Of a DNA stretch of 64,000 nt, positions 26,653 to 34,140 are shown one piece after another. The notes under the pieces were generated by a model, which saw nothing but the letters and a program-made list of their open reading frames with translations, was not told the origin of the DNA and made no database searches. The stretch is from NCBI RefSeq assembly GCF_000418325.1, contig NC_021658.1:5443501-5507500 (forward strand), given 5' to 3'. The DNA comes from Sorangium cellulosum So0157-2. Its GTDB lineage: Bacteria > Myxococcota_A > Polyangia > Polyangiales > Polyangiaceae. Both the position numbers and the translations under genes were made by a program. Position 1 is the first letter of the stretch. Each line of letters opens with the position of its first letter.

Positions 26653-27720
26653 ATGTCTCGGCTGTCGGCGGAGGCACGCGCGCGCGTCGTCTCCCAGCTC
26701 GTCGAAGGCTGCTCCATCGCCTCCACGTGTAGGCTGACCGGAGTTAGCAAACCGACCGTGCTCGCTCTGCTGCTCCGCGTCGGAGCCGGATGCGAACGGC
26801 TGCACAATCGCCTCGTTCGCGGCGTCGCATGTCACGTTGCGCAGTGCGACGAGATCTGGTCCTTTGTGCAGAAGAAGCAATCTCGGGTGACGGACGACGA
26901 TCCTGCGGAGTTCGGCGACGCATACACCTTCGTTGCGCTGGCGAGCGCGTCGAAGCTCATCATCAGCTACCGCGTCGGGAAGCGCGACGACGAGAACACG
27001 CGCGCCTTCATCGCCGACCTGCGCGCAAGGCTGACCACCGTCCCGCAGCTCTACACGGACGGCTGGCAGCCGTATCCAGCGGCGATCGGCGCCTCGTTCG
27101 CCGGGGGCGTCGACTACGCGGTGGTCCACAAGAACTACAGCCGGAAGGCGCGCCGCGACGGCGACCACCGCTACGAACCGCCGCGCGACCCGTTCATCAC
27201 CCGCATCCCGGTCTACGGTGTGCCCGACACGGAGCGCGCCAGCACGAGCCACGTCGAGCGGCAGAACTGGACCATGCGGATGCACATCCGCCGCTTCACG
27301 CGGCTCTGCAACGGCTTCTCGCGCAAGCTCGCGAACCACCGCGCCGCGGTCGCGCTCCACGTCGCCTGGTACAACCTCTGCCGGATCCACGAGTCGATTC
27401 GCTGCACGCCGGCCATGGAGGCGGGCGTCGCCCGGCACGTCTGGTCGATCCCGGAACTCGTCGAGGCCGCCCTGGCGGAGCCGGAGACCGAGCCGCCGAC
27501 CCCGCAGCCGCTCAGACTCCGGGAGCCGCCCCCTGGGACGCCCACCGCGCCAGCGCGGGCCTTGCCGAACGGGCGCGGGTTCCTCCGGCTCGTCGGGAGC
27601 GCGCCGGCTGCGCCGGTGGCCCCTGCGGCGCCCGCTCCGGAGCCGGAGCCGCCGGCGTCAGAGCCCCCGCCTGCGCCGGGGCCGCGCAGGATGGTACAGT
27701 TGAGCCTGTTCGAGGAGTGA
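26653..27720 (+). CDS. IS1-family DDE transposase with proline-rich C-terminus
   Basis: The product has 355 residues. A short HTH region at 5-45 (SQLVEGCSIASTCRLTGVSKPTV) precedes the catalytic core. The first Asp is in CDEIWSFV (about 66), the second in LYTDGWQPYPAAI (about 134), and Glu in SHVERQNWTMRMHIRRFTR (about 201). The NHRAAVALHVAWYNLCRIHES segment is typical of IS1-family enzymes. From about 275 the protein extends into a Pro/Ala-rich tail ending MVQLSLFEE, not seen in short IS1 enzymes. No -1 frameshift is needed, unlike classical IS1. Frame intact, probably active. Confidence 0.88.
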   Translation: MSRLSAEARARVVSQLVEGCSIASTCRLTGVSKPTVLALLLRVGAGCERLHNRLVRGVACHVAQCDEIWSFVQKKQSRVTDDDPAEFGDAYTFVALASASKLIISYRVGKRDDENTRAFIADLRARLTTVPQLYTDGWQPYPAAIGASFAGGVDYAVVHKNYSRKARRDGDHRYEPPRDPFITRIPVYGVPDTERASTSHVERQNWTMRMHIRRFTRLCNGFSRKLANHRAAVALHVAWYNLCRIHESIRCTPAMEAGVARHVWSIPELVEAALAEPETEPPTPQPLRLREPPPGTPTAPARALPNGRGFLRLVGSAPAAPVAPAAPAPEPEPPASEPPPAPGPRRMVQLSLFEE

Positions 27721-27747
27721 CTCGGTTCGCTTCCTGCATGAGCCTCG

Positions 27748-27767
27748 CGTAGGCGCTTACGCCTGCG
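27748..27767 (+). terminator. Hairpin after transposase gene
   Basis: AGGCG-CTTA-CGCCT with three further pairs on each side (one G-T) forms an 8-bp stem 27 bp after the transposase stop. There is no T-run after it, so this is at best a weak intrinsic terminator or a Rho-type end. Confidence 0.3.
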
Positions 27768-27887
27768 AACGGAGCTACGCGGTGGAACAGGTGGCACATG
27801 ATGGCGCATTCTTGGATGGCCTCGGCAGGCCGTGGGGGCGTACCCCGAAGCCCATGGTCGCAGACCCGCAGAATTGGATCCCGGAGT

Positions 27888-28403
27888 TCAGCCCGCAGGG
27901 GGAGCTCCAGGGTTACCTTCGGGTACGGCCGGCGGCGGAGGGTACCAGTACCGACGCTCCAACTGATGATCTACATCGTTGAAGATGTAGTCCAAAACAG
28001 GCCTCAACGCATCTAGACTGTCGCCTTCTACGAGATACTTCACTCTCTCGGAGAACCGATAGCACCAGCGCCCATCCTTTAACCTGGACACGCTCAGCCC
28101 AACGGTAATAGGCGCATGGTAGTGCTCGTCGGCTACCTTGACCTCTATGACAGCGCGCGCGTCGCCTTCGTAGTCGAACGCGATATTGCTAACGTTGTAG
28201 ATCTCGTATTCGCTGGCTGATATGCCGTTCAGTTTCCCCAGACGAATGTACATGTTGCCGGTGTCGTAACTCTCTGGGTCCGTGTCGGCATATCCCCAGT
28301 CCTCTTTAATTCGCTGCACCAGCAGACCAATGCGATCTGCACATTCTCGGTTATACGAAACTGCGCTCTCGTACTTCGACCGAAGCTCGTTAAATCGCCC
28401 CAT
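27888..28403 (-). CDS. Hypothetical protein, transposon passenger
   Basis: The product has 171 residues, starting at ATG 28403. It is acidic with many Tyr, Asp and Glu residues. An N-terminal helix (ELRSKYESAVSYNRECADRIG) is followed by beta-rich sequence (AFDYEGDARAVIEVKVADEHY; VGLSVSRLKDGRWCYRF) and a Pro-rich tail. Base composition is lower in G+C than the neighbouring chromosomal genes and uses A/T-ending codons, suggesting recent acquisition. Divergent from the Panacea gene. No family was recognised. Confidence 0.6.
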   Translation of the reverse strand: MGRFNELRSKYESAVSYNRECADRIGLLVQRIKEDWGYADTDPESYDTGNMYIRLGKLNGISASEYEIYNVSNIAFDYEGDARAVIEVKVADEHYHAPITVGLSVSRLKDGRWCYRFSERVKYLVEGDSLDALRPVLDYIFNDVDHQLERRYWYPPPPAVPEGNPGAPPAG

Positions 28404-28856
28404 GCCCTCGTCTCCCGGACGTTAGACAGCGTCTTTCGGCCGCCACGTCAAGAGCGAATCCACTAGGCCGCTCAGGCTAAGAGGTGTGGCGCCGTGGAGG
28501 GCCTCGGGATGTTGGTGGAGTCCGGCAGGACCGCAGCGCGTCACGTCCGGACCGGGCGACCTGTTCCACAGGCGAGCGCCACCCGGTATCTACCACGCAG
28601 GTCGCGCTCCTGGGTCAGCGATGAACGCCCGCTAAGCCCGCCACGGTCGATTTCTACAGGTTGCGGCGCCGCATACACCAAGAACGCGTCATTGTCAAGC
28701 TAAACAGAAGCGCCGCGCGCCAACCGCTAACGCATTGAAATTACTAGGCAAAATGCTCGCATCTCCGCGTCGGAGGCACCCGTTGACTTGGCGAAGCCTA
28801 GTACCATATAACCCGAGGTTATCCACAGGCGTCCGATACGGGAAATCCTGTACCTG
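28404..28856. other. Intergenic region inside the transposon
   Basis: 453 bp between divergent genes with no supported ORF. The right part (about 28735-28856) is AT-richer and should hold the promoter of the toxin-antitoxin operon. No confident -35/-10 pair or repeat was identified. Confidence 0.4.
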
Positions 28857-29471
28857 ATGCCCCGGGCGGGCTGGACTATGAACGTGTCGAGCGAGGAAAA
28901 GCGGGACCGGCTGCTCGAAGCCGCCATGGCGATCCTTCAGAGCGTCCCAGGCGGCCGGATGAAGATCGTCAACCTAAACAAGGCGCTATTTTACCTCGAC
29001 CTAGTTGCGCTTCAGCGCACAGGCGAGACGGTGACCGGCAACGCGTACATCGCCCTTCATCAGGGGCCCGTGGTCGCTAAGTATCCGCAGCGGCTACTCA
29101 AGCCGCTCGAGAGCTCGGGCCTGGCGCAACAGGAGACCAACGGGCGCGAGAAGCCGGTTGTATTACGGCGGCCGATTGGATCGTTCCGTTACATGGATGT
29201 TGGTCTACAAAGACTCGCTGCCGCTGTAGCCAAGAGGATCGGGCCAGATACCGCAGCGTCTGTTTCCGACCTTTCGCACGAAAACCCTGGATGGCAATTG
29301 GCGTACGAGATGGGTCAAAAGCACGGCGCGCCGCCTGTGCCGATCAATATGCTAATTGCGTTGCAGCAATTGGCAGACGATGACCCGTGGCTTGGGCAAG
29401 GCATCGATGATGATGAAGAGCTCAGGGCGTTGATCGACACGGTAGACGCCCATGCTAGCGAGCCTTGGTGA
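28857..29471 (+). CDS. Panacea-domain antitoxin (SocA/DUF4065-like)
   Basis: The product has 204 residues from ATG 28857; ATG 28878 (MNVSSEEKRDRL) is an equally plausible start. The N-terminal core has RMKIVNLNKALFYLDLVALQ (about 38-58), then GNAYIALHQGPVVAKYPQRLLKPLESSGL (about 62-92). This is the Panacea pattern: a first helix pair with K-L-x-K-L/A-Y-x-x-D, followed by a G-x-x-Y-x-x-xx-GPV motif. Panacea proteins act as antitoxins for very different toxins. The gene overlaps the next ORF by one base (TGATG), the normal operon form for these pairs. G+C is low for the window. Confidence 0.85.
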   Translation: MPRAGWTMNVSSEEKRDRLLEAAMAILQSVPGGRMKIVNLNKALFYLDLVALQRTGETVTGNAYIALHQGPVVAKYPQRLLKPLESSGLAQQETNGREKPVVLRRPIGSFRYMDVGLQRLAAAVAKRIGPDTAASVSDLSHENPGWQLAYEMGQKHGAPPVPINMLIALQQLADDDPWLGQGIDDDEELRALIDTVDAHASEPW

Positions 29472-29890
29472 TGACTTCTCGCCCACCGTCTGGTGTGACC
29501 GTAGGCGTCTCCATGACGCGCATAACGCGGACCAGCGTCACATGGGAGCTAACGCCGCGGGCGGCTAATGACCTCGCTGCGGTTCGCAGAGAGTTGGGCG
29601 AAGCCGCGTACGAACAGAACCGCAATGCGATACAGGACTTCCTGTGCGCCTATTTTAGTGCCGGATCCTGCGTGATAAAGACAGGCAGCATCTCCCCGAT
29701 GGGTGGCACCACTACCGGTGGAAAGTGCCTAAAAGTGAGGTGGGCGCTTCCAGGGTCGGGTAAGAGTGGTGGCCTGCGATTAGCCGTGGTTGCGTATTGC
29801 CAGGCGCGACGCGTCAAGGTCCTAGCAGCATGGGCCAGGAAAGACGACCCCACCAACGGCGAGTTTGAAGAGGCGTTCCAGCTCGGGTAG
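29471..29890 (+). CDS. Putative RelE/HigB-like toxin partner of Panacea
   Basis: The product has 139 residues. ATG 29471 overlaps the antitoxin stop (TGATG), favouring it over the upstream TTG 29465. The C-terminal half has the RelE/HigB layout: KVRWALPGSGKSGGLRLAVVAYC (about 85-105; the G-K-S/R-G-G-x-R turn is typical) followed by VKVLAAWARKDDPTNGEFEEAF, where HigB proteins have the K-x-D/E ...E-x motif. The N-terminus contains TPRAANDLAAVRRELGEAAY. RelE-fold toxins cleave mRNA on ribosomes. Function inferred from operon partnership and the fold pattern. Confidence 0.65.
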   Translation: MTSRPPSGVTVGVSMTRITRTSVTWELTPRAANDLAAVRRELGEAAYEQNRNAIQDFLCAYFSAGSCVIKTGSISPMGGTTTGGKCLKVRWALPGSGKSGGLRLAVVAYCQARRVKVLAAWARKDDPTNGEFEEAFQLG

Positions 29891-29925
29891 ACGACCTCGA
29901 TCGCGGATGCCTCCATCGGCGGAAG

Positions 29926-30297
29926 CTACCCGCAGTCCTCGGCCATATGCGCCATGACGGCGATCTCGCGCAGGACATCGCCCGGGGCGCGGCCCTCGAT
30001 CCGGGCGATGGCCGCGATGGCGTCCTCCAGGCGATGGGCGCTGACCTGCGGCCCCTCCACGTAGCGGTCGTAGTAGCTCGGCCGGTTGTGTCCGTCCGGC
30101 TCGATGGGCGGGAACCACATCACGGCGACGCGCCATGGCCGGACGGGTATGGTGACGTGGAACGCGCGGTAGCCGCGCGCGCTCAGGTAGCGCTCGATGT
30201 CGGCGGGCGAGACGCAGCGCGTGACCGGTCGGGCGGGGAGCGTGAGGCTCACGCGACGCTGCGGGTCGCGGAACTCCAGCGGGACGTAGCGGCTCAT
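29926..30297 (-). CDS. Small hypothetical protein of sigma/HTH module
   Basis: The product has 123 residues. ATG 30297 is preceded by GGAGGTGG eight bases upstream and overlaps the sigma gene stop (ATGA). The protein has PADIERYLSARGYRAFHVTIPVRPWRVAVMWF and a C-terminal helix with AIAAIARIEGRAPGDVLREI. No known domain. It could be a partner or anti-sigma-like protein; there is no membrane segment, so it is not a classical membrane anti-sigma factor. Confidence 0.6.
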   Translation of the reverse strand: MSRYVPLEFRDPQRRVSLTLPARPVTRCVSPADIERYLSARGYRAFHVTIPVRPWRVAVMWFPPIEPDGHNRPSYYDRYVEGPQVSAHRLEDAIAAIARIEGRAPGDVLREIAVMAHMAEDCG

Positions 30298-30869
30298 CGG
30301 CGCCACCTCCGGAGCTTGAGGGCTAGCATGGCGCGCGCGATGCGGAGCCTCGACGCTGCGGTGCCCTGGCTCATCCCGCGCTGCGCAGCGTACGCGGCGA
30401 GCGTCTCCGGTGCGTCGACGGTCAGGAGGATCTCCTGATGGCGCGGCTCCAGCCGTTCGATCGCCCTGAGCAGGTCGCGCGCCTCGATCTGCGCGTCGAG
30501 GCTCGGACCGACCACCCCGCGGAGCAGGCCGAGCGGCTCAGCGTGGAGGATGACGCGCCTCGTGTACGCGGCCTCGAAGTACTTCGACGCTTGCCTCCAG
30601 CTGATGCCGCGAAGCCAGGCGCGGAGGGCCACGCGCGGTTCGACCCGGGGGTCAGGCCGGAACCTGCCGCGCCTCACGGCGCTCCATGCGCCGATGAACA
30701 CGGCCTGCTCCACGTCGGAGCGGTCGCGCTGCGGGATGCCGGCGAGCGTGGCGCGCACGATGTCGCGCTCGGCAAGGATCGCCTGCATCGTCGGCTTCTT
30801 CCGGGGATGTCGCGCGGCAGGCGGGCGGCGAGCCCCCTTCCGCGGGCGCTTCACCCGGACCTCCCGCAT
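30294..30869 (-). CDS. ECF-type RNA polymerase sigma factor
   Basis: The product has 191 residues. A basic N-terminus (1-30) precedes a sigma-2-like region (about 35-100: RDRSDVEQAVFIGAWSAVRRGRF ... RAWLRGISWRQASKYFEAAYTRR). Region 4 covers about 130-185 (AIERLEPRHQEILLTVDAPETLAAYAAQRGMSQGTAASRLRIARAML), including its helix-turn-helix. Sequences like this form repeated small families in myxobacterial genomes. It overlaps the HTH gene by 19 bp and is coupled (ATGA) to the next gene. Start ATG 30869. Confidence 0.72.
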   Translation of the reverse strand: MREVRVKRPRKGARRPPAARHPRKKPTMQAILAERDIVRATLAGIPQRDRSDVEQAVFIGAWSAVRRGRFRPDPRVEPRVALRAWLRGISWRQASKYFEAAYTRRVILHAEPLGLLRGVVGPSLDAQIEARDLLRAIERLEPRHQEILLTVDAPETLAAYAAQRGMSQGTAASRLRIARAMLALKLRRWRR

Positions 30870-31216
30870 GTCGGGCAGCGGTCAGCCGCGGCGAGCCCGC
30901 CGAGCAGCTGCTCGACCGTGACGCCGGCCGCCTTGGCGGCGCGCTGCGCGGTCCCGGGCGAGCCGCTGTCGCGGCCGTACGCGATGCCCTTGAGGCTGTC
31001 GACCGCCATGTCCATGACGGCGGCGAGGCAGCCCCACGAGCCGTACGCCTTGCGGAGGTTGCGCAGCGCGGCACGCAGCCGCTTGCGCTGGATCGGGGTG
31101 AGGGAGAGGCACGGGCGGGGGCGGCGGCGCGCGGACGCACGTTCGCCTTGCCCGCCGTCGGGCGGGATCAGGTATAGCTGCACTTGTCGGACCTCGTTGA
31201 CGCGGGGTTCGGCCAC
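30851..31216 (-). CDS. Small HTH protein with C-terminal zinc-knuckle-like CxxC
   Basis: The product has 121 residues, GTG start at 31216. Residues 45-100 form a helix-turn-helix of XRE type (RLRAALRNLRKAYGSWGCLAAVMDMAVDSLKGIAYGRD ... AKAAGVTVEQLLGG). The end carries RCPTCGR (C113, C116). It is the first gene of a three-gene minus-strand unit with the sigma factor, starting 125 bp inside the right transposon end. Probably a regulator. Confidence 0.65.
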   Translation of the reverse strand: MAEPRVNEVRQVQLYLIPPDGGQGERASARRRPRPCLSLTPIQRKRLRAALRNLRKAYGSWGCLAAVMDMAVDSLKGIAYGRDSGSPGTAQRAAKAAGVTVEQLLGGLAAADRCPTCGRSG

Positions 31217-31324
31217 GCAGCCCGGGGTGTTGACGCACCCGCGGGCTGCACTTGCTTGAGGCCGAACCTACGGGCCCGATCCGAGGTCCGCTATCGCAAA
31301 CTGCTCACTTTGACCAATCGACTG

Positions 31325-31341
31325 GCACCTTGACTATTACC
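31325..31341 (-). repeat. Right terminal inverted repeat
   Basis: Read on the minus strand: GGTAATAGTCAAGGTGC. Matches the left end with one mismatch. Confidence 0.88.
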
Positions 31342-31349
31342 ACGTGGCT
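31342..31349. repeat. Right 8-bp target-site duplication
   Basis: ACGTGGCT, identical to 26410-26417. Confidence 0.88.
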
Positions 31350-31386
31350 CCAAGAAAAGATGGGTGGCACCCATCTCCGCGGTGGA
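31350..31386. repeat. Displaced end of the 44-bp repeat array
   Basis: CCAAGAAAAG completes the unit cut by the transposon. It is followed by 27 bp identical to the start of a normal unit (ATGGGTGGCACCC ... GCGGTGGA). The array then ends. Between here and 31477 no gene is supported. Confidence 0.95.
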
Positions 31387-31477
31387 GAGGCCACCGTGCG
31401 AGCGCGCGATGCCTTGGCCTGCCCGTGGATCTCGATGTGGCCCAGGCAGCGCTGCGCGATAATAGAACTGGTCGAGG

Positions 31478-32260
31478 TCATGCTATGGCGTATTCACCCA
31501 CGATTCGCGCGTCGATCAGGCCGAGCCACTGCCCGGCCAGGTAGCTCGCGAAGCTCGGGTCCTCGATCAGGACGCCGACCTCGATGTTCCTCTCCTGGCC
31601 TCGCTGCGTGAAGTTCGCGCTGGATACAAAGGCTTTCGCGCTGTCGACGACGACGCACTTCGCGTGCAGGCTGCAGTACGGCGGGCCGGGCGCGAGCGCA
31701 CGCTTGTCGTAGTAGAGGCGCGGGCGAGGCTCGCCGAACGGCCAGCTCTCGGCGAGGAACTTGCTGAAGTACCGCGTGAGGTGCGCATCCGCGGCGACGC
31801 GGCGCTCGATCTGCGGGACATCGATGAAGAACCGGGCGTCGACCCGGCGGCTCCGCATGGCGCCGTACAGCGGCGCCAGCACATCCTCGGCGTGATCGAA
31901 GCTGTAGCCGGCGAGGAGCACGCTCTCCTGCGCGCCCTCGAACAGCGACCGCAGCACGACCGCGGTATCTCGGGCGGTCCCGACGGGCACGTCAGGGCCC
32001 GTCCACACGAGCTCCGGTGCCGGCCGGCGGTTCTCGCGCTCGGCGAGCGCGACGTCGAGGATCGCAAGGCACGCGGCTGCCTTGTGGCCGGCGAGCGTGT
32101 GCTCGATCGTCTCGGCCTGATGCCGGATGCCCAGGCCGACCAGCGACGCCCGGTCCACAGGGGTTCGCAAGAGCCCCGACGCGATCGCCTCCCGGAGCGC
32201 CGCGAGCACCCCGGTGCCGACGTGCCTCAACGTGGGCCGGGATCCGGCGGCGCTGCTCAT
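31478..32260 (-). CDS. drmC: DISARM protein DrmC, phospholipase D-like
   Basis: The product has 260 residues. ATG 32260 overlaps the drmB stop (ATGA). A PLD fold is shown by SLHAKCVVVDS near 195-205 (the H-x-K of the HKD motif) followed by FVSSANFTQRGQERNIEVGVLIED, with LLAGYSFDHAEDVL near 120 as the N-terminal half. Only one clear HKD is present, as in other DrmC proteins. Among the core genes DrmC is reported as the least essential for phage restriction. It is the last gene of the drmA-drmB-drmC unit, and the transposon-split repeat array lies just beyond it. Confidence 0.9.
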   Translation of the reverse strand: MSSAAGSRPTLRHVGTGVLAALREAIASGLLRTPVDRASLVGLGIRHQAETIEHTLAGHKAAACLAILDVALAERENRRPAPELVWTGPDVPVGTARDTAVVLRSLFEGAQESVLLAGYSFDHAEDVLAPLYGAMRSRRVDARFFIDVPQIERRVAADAHLTRYFSKFLAESWPFGEPRPRLYYDKRALAPGPPYCSLHAKCVVVDSAKAFVSSANFTQRGQERNIEVGVLIEDPSFASYLAGQWLGLIDARIVGEYAIA

Positions 32261-34140
32261 GGGCGCTCCCGGAAGAAGGCCAGCGCGGGGTCGTTGCCGA
32301 TCGTGGGCACCACCAGCGCGCGGTCGAGGAACCGGTTGAACCACTCGCAGGAGCACTCGGCGATGTAGAGGCAACCGTGACACGCGGCGCCCTCCGTGCG
32401 GCGATCGCTCGACTCGGAGCTCGGGTCGTGCGCCGCGCAGACGGGGTCGTTCGAGCAGAGCCGCCCGAGATCCCACGCCTCGCGCAGGTGATGCTGGATC
32501 CTCCGCCCCTCCTCGACGAGCCCGCCAAGGGTGCCCTCGCTGCCGGTCGTGCCGGTCGTGAGCATCACGGCGGCCATGTTCGGCCCATCGACCTCGGCCT
32601 GCCCGCAATAGATGCGCTCCCGGATGGCGCTGGCGGCATAGCCGCACTCGAGGCTCACCGCGGTGAGCAAGAGGTGCGAGAGCGAGTGCAGGAGGAAGAA
32701 CCGGATGCCCGGAAACTCGCCCCTCCTGTCCAAGCCAAAGGCCCGCTCGAGCTGCTCGGCGCGCTCTTTTACGGCGTCACGCTTCTCCCAGTCGTCCGAC
32801 AGCGCCTCCTCATCCAGCTCCACGAAGATGCCCTCGCCGCGGACCTCGGCGGCCGGGAGCCACTTCTCGTTCCCCGTGGGGAGCGTGAGCACGGTAGGCT
32901 TCACCTTGCGCCCGGCGAACTCGTACTCGCCCTGCAAGTTGGCGCCGATCGAGTCGAACCGGCTGAAGCTCACCTGCACCCGCACCTCGCGGAGCTCGGG
33001 GACGACGACGAGGCCGCCGATGCCCGGCGGCAGCTCGATGCGCGGCTTCGGCACCCGGTACGCCGCGAACTGGACACCCCGGTCAGGGACCGTTCCGGGC
33101 TGCTCGATCGGCGCGTGAACCAGCCGGTCGTACTCCGCGCTGCGCAAAGGGCGCTCCGAGGTCGCGGTCGTGGCCTCGTTCTCGGCGCGGATCGCCGCGA
33201 GCACCTTCTCCGCCGGAGCGTCGCGGATCGCGCTCGCGACGTGCTCCATGAGCCCGGCGATCATCGAGAGCTGCTCTGCCGTCTTGACCTTCTGGACGGC
33301 CTTCCAGACGTCCTTCTCGCGCAGCCGCAGGCGCAGTGGGTCGGGCTCCGGGTCCGGAAGGCGCAGCGCGCTCACCACCTGCCCGAAGTACGCGTGCGAC
33401 GCCGTGCGGACGAGCAGCTCGCCGCGCTGGTCGCACGGCTCGCTCGCCGCGCGCCCGCCGAGCCAGGGGCGATCTCCGTTGCAGTTGTAGGGCAGCATCG
33501 TCGCCTTGCTCATGGGCGTCGTTGCGTCGCAATTCTTGCAGTGCACGAGGATGCGCCCGATATCGCCGATCGCCCTCTCTTCCAGGTAGAGCTCCGGCCG
33601 GTCGCACACGCCCTCTCGGCCCAGGTGCGCGAACGGGATCCACGGGAAATCCGACAGGTGCCCGCGCTTGCACGCGGCGACGAAGCGGACCGGCACGACG
33701 CTCGACCACTTGTTCTTCGCGCACTCGTGGCGATACCGACCGTTCTTGTTCTCGAACTGCTCCGAGGCCCGCGCCAGACGACGGCACTTCTGGCAGACGA
33801 ACCACCGGGGAAACTCGAGCGCGCGGACGCCGACGCCCGGATGGTGGTTGCGCGCGTCGCCCTCGGGGGCCATGCGGAAATAGCCCTCGCGCGCCAGATC
33901 GAGATCCGGATCGAGCGCCTTCAGGCGGGGGATGAGCGAGCGCCGGAGCCGAGGGTCGTCCAGCGCGACATACCCCTTGGCGCCATAGCTCCAGTGCTCC
34001 AGGCCACCGATGACGACCGCGCGATCGACAAGGTCGACCATCGCGCCGGGGCCGAACGTGCTGACGAGCTGGCTCTGCCGGAGCTGGCCGTCCGAACGCA
34101 ATGCCCTGCGAGCGTCCTTCCTCTTCTTCGGATCGTTCAT
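32257..34140 (-). CDS. drmB: DISARM protein DrmB (DUF1998)
   Basis: The product has 627 residues. ATG 34140 shares one base with the drmA stop (TGATG); the longer frame upstream overlaps drmA and is not used. The N-terminus has QLVSTFGPGAMVDL. Cys pairs follow at about 113 (CQKCRRL) and in HCKNCDATTP near 200. The C-terminal DUF1998 region contains CHGCLYIAECSCEWFNRFLDRALVV near 585, a probable zinc site. DrmB works with the DrmA helicase as a DNA-binding complex that senses incoming phage DNA. Length and gene order are canonical. Confidence 0.93.
   Translation of the reverse strand: MNDPKKRKDARRALRSDGQLRQSQLVSTFGPGAMVDLVDRAVVIGGLEHWSYGAKGYVALDDPRLRRSLIPRLKALDPDLDLAREGYFRMAPEGDARNHHPGVGVRALEFPRWFVCQKCRRLARASEQFENKNGRYRHECAKNKWSSVVPVRFVAACKRGHLSDFPWIPFAHLGREGVCDRPELYLEERAIGDIGRILVHCKNCDATTPMSKATMLPYNCNGDRPWLGGRAASEPCDQRGELLVRTASHAYFGQVVSALRLPDPEPDPLRLRLREKDVWKAVQKVKTAEQLSMIAGLMEHVASAIRDAPAEKVLAAIRAENEATTATSERPLRSAEYDRLVHAPIEQPGTVPDRGVQFAAYRVPKPRIELPPGIGGLVVVPELREVRVQVSFSRFDSIGANLQGEYEFAGRKVKPTVLTLPTGNEKWLPAAEVRGEGIFVELDEEALSDDWEKRDAVKERAEQLERAFGLDRRGEFPGIRFFLLHSLSHLLLTAVSLECGYAASAIRERIYCGQAEVDGPNMAAVMLTTGTTGSEGTLGGLVEEGRRIQHHLREAWDLGRLCSNDPVCAAHDPSSESSDRRTEGAACHGCLYIAECSCEWFNRFLDRALVVPTIGNDPALAFFRERP

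Larger units (their letters stand above)
26418..31341. mobile_element. 4,924-bp IS1-family transposon with passenger genes
   Basis: The left end reads GGTAATGGTCAAGGTGC and the right end, read inward, GGTAATAGTCAAGGTGC: 16 of 17 identical as terminal inverted repeats. Flanks carry the exact 8-bp duplication ACGTGGCT, and the insertion interrupts a 44-bp tandem repeat. An IS1-family DDE transposase lies near the left end. IS1-type ends beginning GGTAATG-like and 8-10-bp duplications are known for the family, but typical members are under 2 kb and carry only the transposase. Here six further genes lie inside: an orphan, a Panacea toxin-antitoxin pair and a small-protein/sigma/HTH trio. No internal IS end was found after the transposase. 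Confidence 0.85.

Noticed and set aside
28103..28116. Internal IS end (GGTAATAGG) after the transposase
   Set aside because: Similarity stops after nine bases and it lies inside a coding frame; the ends with target duplication are at 26418 and 31341.
29697..29709. Further copy of the 44-bp repeat in the toxin gene
   Set aside because: Only 13 bp (GATGGGTGGCACC) match, lying in a natural coding context; likely chance.
31252..31611. Plus-strand ORF across the right transposon end
   Set aside because: Spans the transposon end, the repeat and the drmC antisense; no coding signal.
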